Below the pieces are notes generated by a model, which saw only the letters and a list, made by a program, of their open reading frames with translations, was not told the origin of the DNA and did no database searches. Shown here one piece after another: positions 52,280 through 63,500 of a DNA stretch of 64,000 nucleotides (within the stretch, counting starts at the first letter, position 1; every line of letters begins with the position of its first letter). A program made the position numbers and the translations under genes. The DNA lies in contig CM056582.1 in assembly GCA_029721435.1 (NCBI GenBank), forward strand, positions 36,662,611 through 36,726,610, given 5' to 3'. Source of the stretch: Gymnothorax reevesii. Lineage: Eukaryota; Chordata; Actinopteri; Anguilliformes; Muraenidae.

Positions 52280-53647
52280 TTAAGGATCATTAGTTTGCTC
52301 CTCAATCAACCGCTTTCTGGACAGAGACAAGTCTCCAGACACATCAGAATCACCAGACCCATCCGGCTGGCTGAATAGAGAACTGATAAAAGTATCTGAT
52401 AAGTCCTCAAACGGAGAAACCATAGTAGGCCAATCAGAGTCATGAGGCGAACCACCTGAGTCCTGACTATTCAATGTACTGGACGGCACCACAACATCAT
52501 CTTCTTTAGCCTTCTTGGCCATAGCACGAGTCACTGCGCAAGAAGGATACAGAGATGGGTCCTCATCCCCATTTTCAGTGCTCGGCTGTGAAGTAAGATG
52601 TACAGGGGGAACTACTTTGCCCCCAGCCAGGTCATTGCCTAGCAACAGAGAAACACCCTTTATAGGTAGACTTGACATAAGTCCCACCTTTACCTGTCCT
52701 GTAACTAAATCTGACTTCAAGAATATAGAGCGCAGGGGTACAGATACAGTCCTCCCTTCAATACCTTGTACAAGTATGAAATCCCCTGAAGCGGTCTCAT
52801 CACGTAACTCCAAGGAGTCCATCAACAAAAGTGACTGAGAAGCTCCGGTATCCCTTAGGATATATATGGGGACAGGAGTAGTATGCTCATTCAGAGCCAC
52901 AAATCCCTCTGACACAAATGGAAGAAATTCCTCCCTCACGAAGTCAGCTGTATCAGGCTTTTTAGCCCCACAAGAAGCAGGCAATTTAGCAGATTGGTTA
53001 TCTACTACAGGGGTTTCTAACCTTGTTTTCACAAAGGCATTTGGTTTGGTATCCTTTTCTTTTTCTTTCTTAGCTTTAAGGAACCAACAGTTAGTTGTAA
53101 CATGACCAGATTTCTTGCAATAACTGCAAACTAGACCACTTTTGTCACTGTCAGCTTTCACACTTTGATCAGACCTGTTACTGGATTTCTGAGCACCATC
53201 ACCAGATTTGTCTTTGTCTTTGGGTGAGGAATCTTGGGTATCACCATAACCCTTTTTCTGAAATTGGGACCATTTATTGTTACTGCTAGACTGAAATTTG
53301 GACTTATGCGTGACAACATATTCATCTGCAAATTTGGCAGCTGATTGCAAGTTCAGTGCTTGCTTCTCATTAAGGTAGGTCTTAACATCATCCTTAACAC
53401 AGTTCTTGAATTCTTCAACTAACACCATCTCTTTTAGTGAGTTGAAATCATCCTTGACCTCCATAGAAGTACACCAGCGCTCAAAGCAAACCTGCTTCTC
53501 ATTAGCAAATTCAACATAAGTCTGATTTTCAGATTTCTTCAGACCTCTGAATTTCTGTCGGTAAGCCTCTGGAACCAACTCATAAGCTCTCAAAATAACC
53601 TTTTTGACAACCTCATAATCAGAGGAATCATCTGCAGACAAAGCCGA
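52280..53647 (-). CDS. Gag C-terminal (SCAN-like capsid, CCHC) plus aspartic protease (open segment)
   Basis: The frame is open from just after the TAG to a TAA at 52280-52282. Counting from 53641, residues about 10-115 (AYELVPEAYRQKFR, FERWC, LVEEFKNCV, ADEYVVTHK) form the SCAN-like C-terminal capsid. A Ser/Lys/Asp-rich linker follows. A CCHC knuckle sits at 172-185 (53128-53087), with spacing C-X2-C-X4-H-X4-C, for binding genomic RNA. The protease has the catalytic D264-T-G-A-S (Asp codon 52850-52852) and the later hydrophobic LLLGNDLAGG motif. A Ser/Asp-rich tail ends at the TAA, and the open frame then continues into integrase. No ATG suits an independent start, so this is a fragment of the polyprotein. 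Confidence 0.87.
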   Translation of the reverse strand, partial: SALSADDSSDYEVVKKVILRAYELVPEAYRQKFRGLKKSENQTYVEFANEKQVCFERWCTSMEVKDDFNSLKEMVLVEEFKNCVKDDVKTYLNEKQALNLQSAAKFADEYVVTHKSKFQSSSNNKWSQFQKKGYGDTQDSSPKDKDKSGDGAQKSSNRSDQSVKADSDKSGLVCSYCKKSGHVTTNCWFLKAKKEKEKDTKPNAFVKTRLETPVVDNQSAKLPASCGAKKPDTADFVREEFLPFVSEGFVALNEHTTPVPIYILRDTGASQSLLLMDSLELRDETASGDFILVQGIEGRTVSVPLRSIFLKSDLVTGQVKVGLMSSLPIKGVSLLLGNDLAGGKVVPPVHLTSQPSTENGDEDPSLYPSCAVTRAMAKKAKEDDVVVPSSTLNSQDSGGSPHDSDWPTMVSPFEDLSDTFISSLFSQPDGSGDSDVSGDLSLSRKRLIEEQTNDP

Positions 53648-54316
53648 CTAGGCTTGTTGAGCTTTACCCTTGAGGACAGTTTGCAACATCAGAGGCCAGT
53701 GTTCCTTTGGCCACTGGCAACTCTTTGCTACCTTTTCAAAACACTGGAAATAGTTGTCAACATCCTTTTCTGAAAATGGAGGCACCAGTTTTACCTCCTG
53801 ACTGGCACAAAATTTATTTTTAGTTTCAATTTTAATTTTTAGTTGCTCCATTTGGAGTCTTTCTTCTCTATCGAATTTCTCTAATTCAAAATCTCTCTGT
53901 CTCTGTCTCTCTCTTTCTGCTCTTTCCTCTTTATCTCTCTCAAATTCTCTTTGTTTTTCTTCTCTTGCTAATTTTTCTAACTCAAACTGCCTTTGTTTTT
54001 CTTTTTCTTCCCTCTCAAATTCTCTTTGTTTTTCTTTTTCCTCCCTTTCTTTTTCTCTTTCCTCCCTTTCAATCTCTAGCATTTTTAATTTAAGTTCCAT
54101 TTCTATATTTGGATTCTCCACTGGAAACTGTTCCAGATCTCCTGGTGCAAACACATTTTCATCAATGTAATATTCAACTATCTCTCTAGCCAGTCTTGCT
54201 TTTCGCATGGCTGGTTTTACCTCTGTCAGCTCCAACTGTCTGCAAATTTCTAGCAGTTCTGTCTTTTTAAAAGACTTCAAAACCCCTACGGTTGGTGATG
54301 CCAAGAAATCATCCAT
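53648..54316 (-). CDS. Gag N-terminal segment: charged coiled coil and capsid start (open segment)
   Basis: The 222-residue segment from ATG 54316 starts MDDFLASP. Residues about 72-167 are extremely rich in E, K, R and Q with regular hydrophobics, a long single helix or coiled coil. From about 176 the sequence (KLVPPF, then DVDNYFQCFEKVA) resembles the N-terminal capsid of Gmr1-like Gag. It ends at a TAG in the middle of the capsid fold, and the frame continues directly on the other side. Gag would assemble the particle that packages the RNA. On the plus strand this region is a conspicuous pyrimidine-rich TTTCTCTTT stretch (53860-54080), which is only the codon bias of the helix. As a stand-alone protein it would lack half the capsid and the RNA-binding knuckle. 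Confidence 0.85.
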   Translation of the reverse strand: MDDFLASPTVGVLKSFKKTELLEICRQLELTEVKPAMRKARLAREIVEYYIDENVFAPGDLEQFPVENPNIEMELKLKMLEIEREEREKEREEKEKQREFEREEKEKQRQFELEKLAREEKQREFERDKEERAERERQRQRDFELEKFDREERLQMEQLKIKIETKNKFCASQEVKLVPPFSEKDVDNYFQCFEKVAKSCQWPKEHWPLMLQTVLKGKAQQA

Positions 54317-54408
54317 TGCTGTTGTCAATATATATCTAGGAAAATTCACAAAAACAATTTCACAATTTGGAATGTTAGATTTTCAATAAATTACTCACAC
54401 AATGGTCT

Positions 54409-54429
54409 ATCCCGGACCTTGAGCCCCCA
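54409..54429 (-). other. Primer-binding site, tRNA-Pro-like with a 3-nt interruption
   Basis: Three bases inside the 5' LTR, the minus strand reads TGGGGGCTC, then AAG, then GTCCGGGAT. The two 9-base parts equal the two halves of the proline-tRNA primer site used by many retroviruses, split by three bases. Position next to the LTR end supports a primer site. The interruption means priming by ordinary tRNA-Pro is uncertain, and another tRNA may fit better. Confidence 0.6.
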
Positions 54430-54432
54430 ATT

Positions 54433-54550
54433 TGTTATGGCCCCAATTTGTTATTACATTTATAACACAACAGCAACAGCAAGGGATGACAAACACAGTT
54501 TTAACAACTAAAACACATTTAATTTTTAACAAAGACAAAGACTAATAACA
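54433..54550 (-). repeat. 5' LTR, truncated to about 118 bp
   Basis: This segment starts TGTTATGGCCCC and aligns with 48900-49013 up to CTAATAACA, then passes straight into satellite. Compared with the left copy it has one C fewer in the C run, changes in an AT-rich stretch, and a 6-bp duplication (ACAAAG). On the minus strand it is the last part of the 5' LTR; the upstream part with the TATA box and regulatory motifs is absent. This leaves the element without its own promoter. See the findings for the possibility that the end is a true integration end. Confidence 0.85.
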
Positions 54551-57500
54551 ATTTGAATATTCCAGCACTCTAGAGGCAGAATGCATCTTCCCTGTGTGTT
54601 GATTTAAATATTACCGCATTCTAGTGACAGAATGCATCTCCCCTGTGTGTTGATTTGAATATTACAGCACTCTAGTGACAGAATGCATCTTCTCTGTGTG
54701 TTGATTTGAATATTCCAGCACTCTAGTGACAGAATGCATCTTCCCTGTGTGTTGATTTGAATATTCCAGCACTCTGGTGACAGAATGCATCTCCCCTGTG
54801 TGTTGATTTGAATATTCCAGCACTCTGGTGACAGAATTCGTCTTCCCTGTGCGTTGATTTGAATATGCTAGCACTCTAGTGACAGAATGCATCTTTCCTG
54901 TGTGTTTATTTCAATATTCCAGCCCTCTAGAGACAGAATGCATCTTCCCTGTGTGTTGATTTGAATATTCCTGCACTCTAGTGACAGAATTCATCTTCTC
55001 TGTGTGTTGATTTGAATACCCCGCACTATAGTGACAGAATGCATCTTCCCCGTGTGTTGATTTGAATATTACAGCACTCTTGTGACAGAATACATCTTCC
55101 CAGTGTGTTGATCTGAATATTCCAGCACTAAAGTGACAGAATGTATCTTCTCTGTCTGTTGTTTTGAATATTCCCACACTTCAGTGACAGAATGCATCTT
55201 CTCTGTGTGTTGATTTGAATTTTCCCGCACTTTAGTGATAGAATACATCTTCACTGCGTGTTGATTTGAATATTCCAGCACTCTAGTGACAGAATGCTTC
55301 TTCTCTGTGTGTTGATTTGAATATTCCAGCACTCTAGAAACAGAATGCATCTTCTCTGTGTGTTGATTTGAATATTCCAGCACTCTAGTGACAGAATGCA
55401 TCTTCCCTGTGTGTTGATTTGAATATTCCAGCACTCTCGAGACAGAATGCATCTTCCCCCTGTGTTGATTTGAATATTCCAGCACTCTAGTGACAGACTG
55501 TATCTTCCATGTGTGTTGATTTGAATATTACAGCACTCTAGAGACAGAATGCATCTTCTCTGTGTGTTGATTTGAATACCCCGCACTATAGTGACAGAAT
55601 GCATCTTCCCCGTGTATTGATTTGAATATTACAGCACTCTTGTGACAGAATACATCTTCCCAGTGGGTTGATCTGAATATTCCAGCACTAAAGTGACAGA
55701 ATGCATCTTCTCTGTCTGTTGTTTTGAATATTCCCACACTTCAGTGACAGAATGCATCTTCTCTGTGTGTTGATTTGAATATTCCCGCACTTTAGTGACA
55801 GAATACATCTTCACTGCGTGTTGATTTGAATATTCCAGCACTCTAGTGACAGAATGCTTCTTCTCTGTGTGTTGATTTGAATATTCCAGCACTCTAGTGA
55901 CAGAATGCATCTTCGCCGTGTGTTGATTTGAATATTCCAGCACTCTTGTAACAGAATACATCTTCCTTGTGTGTTGATTTGAATATTCCAGCACTCTAGT
56001 GACAGAATGCTTCTTCTCTGTGTGTTGATTTGAATATTCCAGCACTCCAGTGACAGAATGCATCTTCGCCGTGTGTTGATTTGAATATTCCAGCACTCTT
56101 GTAACAGAATACATCTTCCTTGTGTGTTGATTTGAATATTCCAGCACTCTAGTGACAGAATGCATCTTCTCTGTGTGTTGATTTGAATATTCCAGCACTC
56201 TAGTGACAGAATGCATCTCCCCTGTGTGTTGATTTGAATATTCCTGCACTCCACTGACAGAATACATCTTCCCTGTGTGTTGATCTGAATATTCCAGCAC
56301 TCTAGTGACAGAATGCATTTTCCCTGTTTGTTGTTTTGAATATTCCAGCACTCTAGTATCAGAATGCATCTTCCCTGTGTGTTGATTTGAATATTCCAGC
56401 ACTCTAGTGACAGAATGCATTTTCCCTGTTTGTTGTTTTGAATATTCCAGCACTCTAGTATCAGAATGCATCTTCCCTGTGTGTTGATTTGAATATTTCA
56501 GCGCTCCAGTGACAGGATGCATCTTCCCTGTGTGTTGATTTGAATATTCCAGCACTCTTGTGACAGAATGCATCTTCCCTGTGTGTTGATTTGAATAATC
56601 CAGCACTCTAGTGACAGAATGCATCTTCCCTGTGTGTTGATTTGAATATTCCCGCACTTTAGTGACAGAATGCATCTTCCCCGTGTGTTAATTTGAATAT
56701 TCCAGCACTCTTGTAACAGAATACATCTTCCTTGTGTGTTGATTTGAATATTCCAGCACTCTTGTGACAGAATGCATCTCCCCTGTGTGTTGATTTGAAT
56801 ATTCCTGCACTCCACTGACAGAATACATCTTCCCTGTGGGTTGATCTGAATATTCCAGCACTAAAGTGACAGAATGCATCTTCTCTGTGTGTTGATTTGA
56901 ATATTCCAGCACTCTAGTGACAGAATGCATCTTCCCTGTATGTTGATTTGAATATTCCAGCACTCTAGTGACAGAATGCTTCTTCCCTGTGTGTTGATTT
57001 GAATATTCCAGCACTCTCGTGACAGAATGCATCTTCCCTGTGTGTTGATTTGAATATTCCCGCACTTTAGTGACAGAATGCATCTTCCCTGTGTGTTGAT
57101 TTGAATGTTCCAGCACTCTAGTGACAGAATGCATCTTCCCTGTCTGTTGATTTGAATATTGCTGCACTCTAGTGACAAAATGCATCTTCCCTGTGTGTTG
57201 ATTTAAATATTACAGCACTCTAGTGACAGAATGCATCTTCCCTGTGTTGATTTGAATATTCCAGCACTCTCGTGACAGAATGCATCTTCTCTGTGTGTTG
57301 ATTTGAATATTCCAGCACTCTTGTAACAGAATTCATCTTCCCTGTGTGTTGATTTAATATTTCAGCACTCCAGTGACAGAGTGCATCTTCGCTGTCTGTT
57401 GATTTGAATATTCCAGCACTTTTAGTGACAGAATACATCTTCCCTGTGTGTGGATTTGAATATTCTTGCATCCTAGAGACAGAATGCATTTTCCCTGTTT

Positions 57501-60500
57501 GTTGTTTTGAATATTCCAGCACTCTAGTATCAGAATCCATCTTCCCTGTGTGTTGATTTGAATATTCCAGCACTCTTGTGACAGAATGCATTTTCCCTGT
57601 TTGTTGTTTTGAATATTCCAGCACTGTAGTATCAGAATGCATCTTCCCTGTGTGTTGATTTGAATATTTCAGCGCTCCAGTGACAGAATGCATCTTCCCT
57701 GTGTGTTGATTTGAATATTCCAGCACTCTAGTGACAGAATGCATCTTCCCTGTGTGTTGATTTGAATATTCCTGCATCCTCGAGACAGAATGCATCTTCC
57801 CTGTGTGTTAATTTGAATATTCCAGCACTCTAGTGACAGAATGCATCTCCCCTGTGTGTTGATTTGAATATTCCTGCACTCCACTGACAGAATACATCTT
57901 CCCTGTGGGTTGATCTGAATATTCCAGCACTAAAGTGACAGAATGCATCTTCTCTGTGTGTTGATTTGAATATTCCAGCACTCTAGTGACAGAATGCATC
58001 TTCCCTGTATGTTGATTTGAATATTCCAGCACTCTAGTGACAGAATGCTTCTTCCCTGTGTGTTGATTTGAATTCTCCAGCACTCTCATGACAGAATGCA
58101 TCTTCCCTGTGTGTTGATTTGAATATTCCCGCACTTTAGTGACAGAATGCATCTTCCCTGTGTGTTGATTTGAATGTTCTAGCACTCTAGTGACAGAATG
58201 CATCTTCCGTGTCTGTTGATTTGAATATTCCTGCACTCTAGTGACAGAATGCATCTTCCCTGTGTGTTGATTTAAATATTACAGCACTCTAGTGACAGAA
58301 TGCATCTTCCCTGTGTTGATTTGAATATTCCAGCACTCTCGTGACAGAATGCATCTTCCCTGTGTGTTGATTTGAATGTTCCAGCACTCTAGTGACAGAA
58401 TGCATCTTCCCTGTCTGTTGATTTGAATATTCCTGCACTCTAGTGACAGAATGCATCTTCCCTGTGTGTTGATTTAAATATTACAGCACTCTAGTGACAG
58501 AATGCATCTTCCCTGTGTTGATTTGAATATTCCAGCACTCTCGTGACAGAATGCATCTTCTCTGTGGGTTGATTTGAATATTCCAGCACTCTTGTAACAG
58601 AATACATCTTCCCTGTGTGTTGATTTGAATATTTCAGCACTCCAGTGACAGAATGCATCTTCGCTGTCTGTTGATTTGAATATTCCAGCACTTTTAGTGA
58701 CAGAATGCATCTTCCCTGTGTGTGGATTTGAATATTCTTGCATCCTAGAGACAGAATGCATTTTCCCTGTTTGTTGTTTTGAATATTCCAGCACTCTAGT
58801 ATCAGAATCCATCTTCCCTGTGTGTTGATTTGAATATTCCAGCACTCTAGTGACAGAATGCATTTTCCCTGTTTGTTGTTTTGAATATTCCAGCACTCTA
58901 GTATCAGAATGCATCTTCCCTGTGTGTTGATTTGAATATTTCAGCGCTCCAGTGACAGAATGCATCTTCCCTGTGTGTTGATTTGAATATTCCAGCACTC
59001 TAGTGACAGAATGCATCTTCCCTGTGTGTTGATTTGAATATTCCTGCATCCTCGAGACAGAATGCATCTTCCCTGTGTGTTAATTTGAATATTCCAGCAC
59101 TCTAGTGACAGAATGCATCTCCCCTGTGTGTTGATTTGAATATTCCTGCACTCCACTGACAGAATGCATCTTCCCTGTGTGTTGATTTAAATATTCCAGC
59201 ACTGTAATTACATTATGCATCTTCTCTGTGTGTTGATTTGAATATTCCAGCACTCGAGTGACGGAATATATCTTCTCTGTGTGTTGATTTGAATATTCCC
59301 GCACTTTAGTGACAGAATGCATCTTCCCTGTGTGTTGATTTGAATGTTCCAGCACTCTAGTGACAAAATGCATCTTCCCTGTCTGTTGATTTGAATATTC
59401 CTGCACTCTAGTGACAGAATGCATCTTCCCTGTGTGTTGATTTAAATATTACAGCACTCTAGTGACAGAATGCATCTTCCCTGTGTTGATTTGAATATTC
59501 CAGCACTCTCGTGACAGAATGCATCTTCTCTGTGTGTTGATTTGAATATTCCAGCACTCTTGTAACAGAATACATCTTCCCTGTGTGTTGATTTAATATT
59601 TCAGCACTCCAGTGACAGAGTGCATCTTCGCTGTCTGTTGATTTGAATATTCCAGCACTTTTAGTGACAGAATACATCTTCCCTGTGTGTGGATTTGAAT
59701 ATTCTTGCATCCTAGAGACAGAATGCATTTTCCCTGTTTGTTGTTTTGAATATTCCAGCACTCTAGTATCAGAATCCATCTTCCCTGTGTGTTGATTTGA
59801 ATATTCCAGCACTCTTGTGACAGAATGCATTTTCCCTGTTTGTTGTTTTGAATATTCCAGCACTCTAGTATCAGAATGCATCTTCCCTGTGTGTTGATTT
59901 GAATATTTCAGCGCTCCAGTGACAGAATGCATCTTCCCTGTGTGTTGATTTGAATATTCCAGCACTCTAGTGACAGAATGCATCTTCCCTGTGTGTTGAT
60001 TTGAATATTCCTGCATCCTCGAGACAGAATGCATCTTCCCTGTGTGTTAATTTGAATATTCCAGCACTCTAGTGACAGAATGCATCTCCCCTGTGTGTTG
60101 ATTTGAATATTCCTGCACTCCACTGACAGAATACATCTTCCCTGTGGGTTGATCTGAATATTCCAGCACTAAAGTGACAGAATGCATCTTCTCTGTGTGT
60201 TGATTTGAATATTCCAGCACTCTAGTGACAGAATGCATCTTCCCTGTATGTTGATTTGAATATTCCAGCACTCTAGTGACAGAATGCTTCTTCCCTGTGT
60301 GTTGATTTGAATATTCCAGCACTCTCATGACAGAATGCATCTTCCCTGTGTGTTGATTTGAATATTCCCGCACTTTAGTGACAGAATGCATCTTCCCTGT
60401 GTGTTGATTTCAATGTTCCAGCACTCTAATGACAGAATGCATCTTCCGTGTCTGTTGATTTGAATATTCCTGCACTCTAGTGACAGAATGCATCTTCCCT

Positions 60501-63500
60501 GTGTGTTGATTTAAATATTACAGCACTCTAGTGACAGAATGCATCTTCCCTGTGTTGATTTGAATATTCCAGCACTCTCGTGACAGAATGCATCTTCCCT
60601 GTGTGTTGATTTGAATGTTCCAGCACTCTAGTGACAGAATGCATCTTCCCTGTCTGTTGATTTGAATATTCCTGCACTCTAGTGACAGAATGCATCTTCC
60701 CTGTGTGTTGATTTAAATATTACAGCACTCTAGTGACAGAATGCATCTTCCCTGTGTTGATTTGAATATTCCAGCACTCTCGTGACAGAATGCATCTTCT
60801 CTGTGGGTTGATTTGAATATTCCAGCACTCTTGTAACAGAATACATCTTCCCTGTGTGTTGATTTGAATATTTCAGCACTCCAGTGACAGAATGCATCTT
60901 CGCTGTCTGTTGATTTGAATATTCCAGCACTTTTAGTGACAGAATGCATCTTCCCTGTGTGTGGATTTGAATATTCTTGCATCCTAGAGACAGAATGCAT
61001 TTTCCCTGTTTGTTGTTTTGAATATTCCAGCACTCTAGTATCAGAATCCATCTTCCCTGTGTGTTGATTTGAATATTCCAGCACTCTAGTGACAGAATGC
61101 ATTTTCCCTGTTTGTTGTTTTGAATATTCCAGCACTCTAGTATCAGAATGCATCTTCCCTGTGTGTTGATTTGAATATTTCAGCGCTCCAGTGACAGAAT
61201 GCATCTTCCCTGTGTGTTGATTTGAATATTCCAGCACTCTAGTGACAGAATGCATCTTCCCTGTGTGTTGATTTGAATATTCCTGCATCCTCGAGACAGA
61301 ATGCATCTTCCCTGTGTGTTAATTTGAATATTCCAGCACTCTAGTGACAGAATGCATCTCCCCTGTGTGTTGATTTGAATAATCCTGCACTCCACTGACA
61401 GAATACATCTTCCCTGTGGGTTGATCTGAATATTCCAGCACTAAAGTGACAGAATGCATCTTCTCTGTGTGTTGATTTGAATATTCCAGCACTCTAGTGA
61501 CAGAATGCATCTTCCCTGTATGTTGATCTGAATATTCCAGCACTCTAGTGACAGAATGCTTCTTCTCTGTGTGTTGATTTGAATATTCCAGCACTCTCGT
61601 GACCGAATGCATCTTCCCTGTGTGTTGATTTGAATATTCCCGCACTTTAGTGACCGAATGCATCTTCCCTGTGTGTTGATTTGAATATTCCAGCACTCTT
61701 GTGACAGAATGCATCTTCGCCGTGTGTTGATTTGAATATTCCAGCACTCTTGTTACAGAATACATCTTCCTTGTGTGTTGATTTGAATATTCCAGCACTC
61801 TAGTGACAGAATGCATCTTCCCCGTGTGTTGATTTGAATATTCCAGCACTCTAGTGACAGAATGCATCTTCCCTGTGTGTTGATTTGAATATTCCAGCAC
61901 TCTAGTGGCAGAATGCATCTTCCCTGTGTGTTGATTTGAATATTCCCGCACTTTAGTGACAGAATGCATCTTCTCTGTCTGTTGTTTTGAATATTCCCAC
62001 ACTTCAGTGACAGAATGCATCTTCTCTGTGTGTTGATTTGAATATTCCCGCACTTCAGTGACAGAATACATCTTCACTGCGTGTTGATTTGAATATTCCA
62101 GCACTCTAGTGACAGAATGCTTCTTCTCTGTGTGTTGATTTGAATATTCCAGCACTCTAGTGACAGAATGCATCTTCGCCTTGTGTTGATTTGAATATTC
62201 CAGCACTCTTGTAACAGAATACATCTTCCTTGTGTGTTGATTTGAATATTCCAGCACTCTAGTGACAGAATGCTTCTTCTCTGTGTGTTGATTTGAACAT
62301 TCCAGCACTCGAGTGACAGAATGCATCTTCGCCGTGTGTTGATTTGAATATTCCAGCACTCTTGTAACAGAATACATCTTCCTTGTGTGTTGATTTGAAT
62401 ATTCCAGCACTCCAGTGACAGAATGCATCTTCTCTGTGTGTTGATTTGAATATTCCAGCACTCTAGTGACAGAATGCATCTCCCCTGTGTGTTGATTTGA
62501 ATATTCCTGCACTCCACTGACAGAACACATCTTCCCTGTGTGTTGATCTGAATATTCCAGCACTAAAGTGGCAGAATGCATCTTCCCTGTATGTTGATTT
62601 GAATATTCCAGCACTCTAGTGACAGAATGCTTCTTCCCTGTGTGTTGATTTGAAAATTCCAGCACTCTAGTGACAGAATGCATCTTCCCTGTATGTTGAT
62701 TTGAATATTCCAGCACTCTAGTGACAGAATGCATCTTCCCTGTATGTTGATTTGAATATTCCAGCACTCTAGTGACAGAATGCTTCTTCCCTGTGTGTTG
62801 ATTTGAATATTCCAGCACTCTAGTGACAGAATGCTTCTTCCCTGTGTGTTGATTTGAATATTCCAGCACTCTAGTGACAGAATGCATCTTCCCTGTATGT
62901 TGATTTGAATATTCCAGCACTCTAGTGACAGAATGCTTCTTCCCTGTGTGTTGATTTGAATATTCCAGCACTCTAGTGACAGAATGCATCTTCCCTGTAT
63001 GTTGATTTGAATATTCCAGCACTCTAGTGACAGAATGCTTCTTCCCTGTGTGTTGATTTGAATATTCCAGCACTCTCGTGACAGAATGCTTCTTCCCTGT
63101 GTGTTGATTTGAATATTCCAGCACTCTCGTGACAGAATGCATCTTCCCTGTGTGTTGATTTGAATGTTCCAGCACTCTAGTGACAGAATGCATCTTCCCT
63201 GTCTGTTGATTTGAATATTCCAGCACTCTAGTGACAGAATGCATCTTCGCCGTGTGTTGATTTGAATATTCCAGCACTCTAGTGACAGAATGCATCTTCC
63301 CTGTGTGTTAATTTGAATATTCCTGCATCCTCGAGACAGAATGCATCTTCCCTGTGTGTTAATTTGAATATTCCAGCACTCTAGTGACAGAATGCATCTT
63401 CCCTGTGTGTTGATTTGAATATTCCAGCACTCTTGTGACAGAATGCATCTTCCCTGTGTGTTGATTTGAATAATCCAGCACTCTAGTGACAGAATGCATC

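Larger units (their letters stand above)
49525..54316 (-). pseudogene. Disrupted gag-pol polyprotein gene
   Basis: Four open segments together carry a full set of Ty3/gypsy domains in the order Gag, protease, integrase, RT, RNase H. The first three (from the ATG at 54316 to 50702) share one frame, so the ancestral form was probably a single Gag-Pol frame. It is cut by TAG at 53648-53650 within capsid and TAA at 52280-52282 between protease and integrase. RT lies in the -1 frame relative to integrase, and the end of RNase H is shifted by -1 again. I start at the ATG at 54316 because the open frame upstream of it begins only with GTG and related Gag proteins start with a similar MDDF motif. The final TGA is at 49525-49527. 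Base-call errors could explain the two shifts but less easily the two stops. Confidence 0.85.
48900..54550 (-). mobile_element. Gmr1-like Ty3/gypsy LTR retrotransposon, broken copy
   Basis: This 5.65-kb insertion splits the satellite. Reading the minus strand, the order is truncated 5' LTR, primer-binding site, Gag, protease, integrase, reverse transcriptase, RNase H, purine tract, 3' LTR. Integrase ahead of RT is the reverse of most Ty3/gypsy elements. In gypsy-type elements it is known from the Gmr1-like group described in deuterostomes, whose capsid is related to the vertebrate SCAN domain; both traits are visible here. There is no env-like frame and no chromodomain. Coding is broken by TAG at 53648-53650, TAA at 52280-52282, and net -1 shifts near 50731-50746 and 49731. 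The 5' LTR lacks its promoter half. This copy is almost certainly inactive and is read as an old insertion. Confidence 0.93.

Noticed and set aside
52515..53105. Plus-strand frames opposite Gag/protease
   Set aside because: Shadows of the CCHC/protease segment, with no domains of their own.
53860..54080. Pyrimidine-rich low-complexity tract (TTTCTCTTT) as an independent microsatellite
   Set aside because: On the minus strand it is in-frame coding for the E/K/R-rich helix of Gag.
61319..63295. 658-residue minus-strand open frame of 17-residue repeats (MHSVTRVLEYSNQHTGK type), and dozens of similar frames
   Set aside because: The monomer is 51 bp, so any frame without a stop stays open. All three minus frames of the consensus are open and each gives long runs (for example 38863-40506 in another frame). 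Frames begin and end at random variant monomers, with no conserved start, stop or non-repeat domain.
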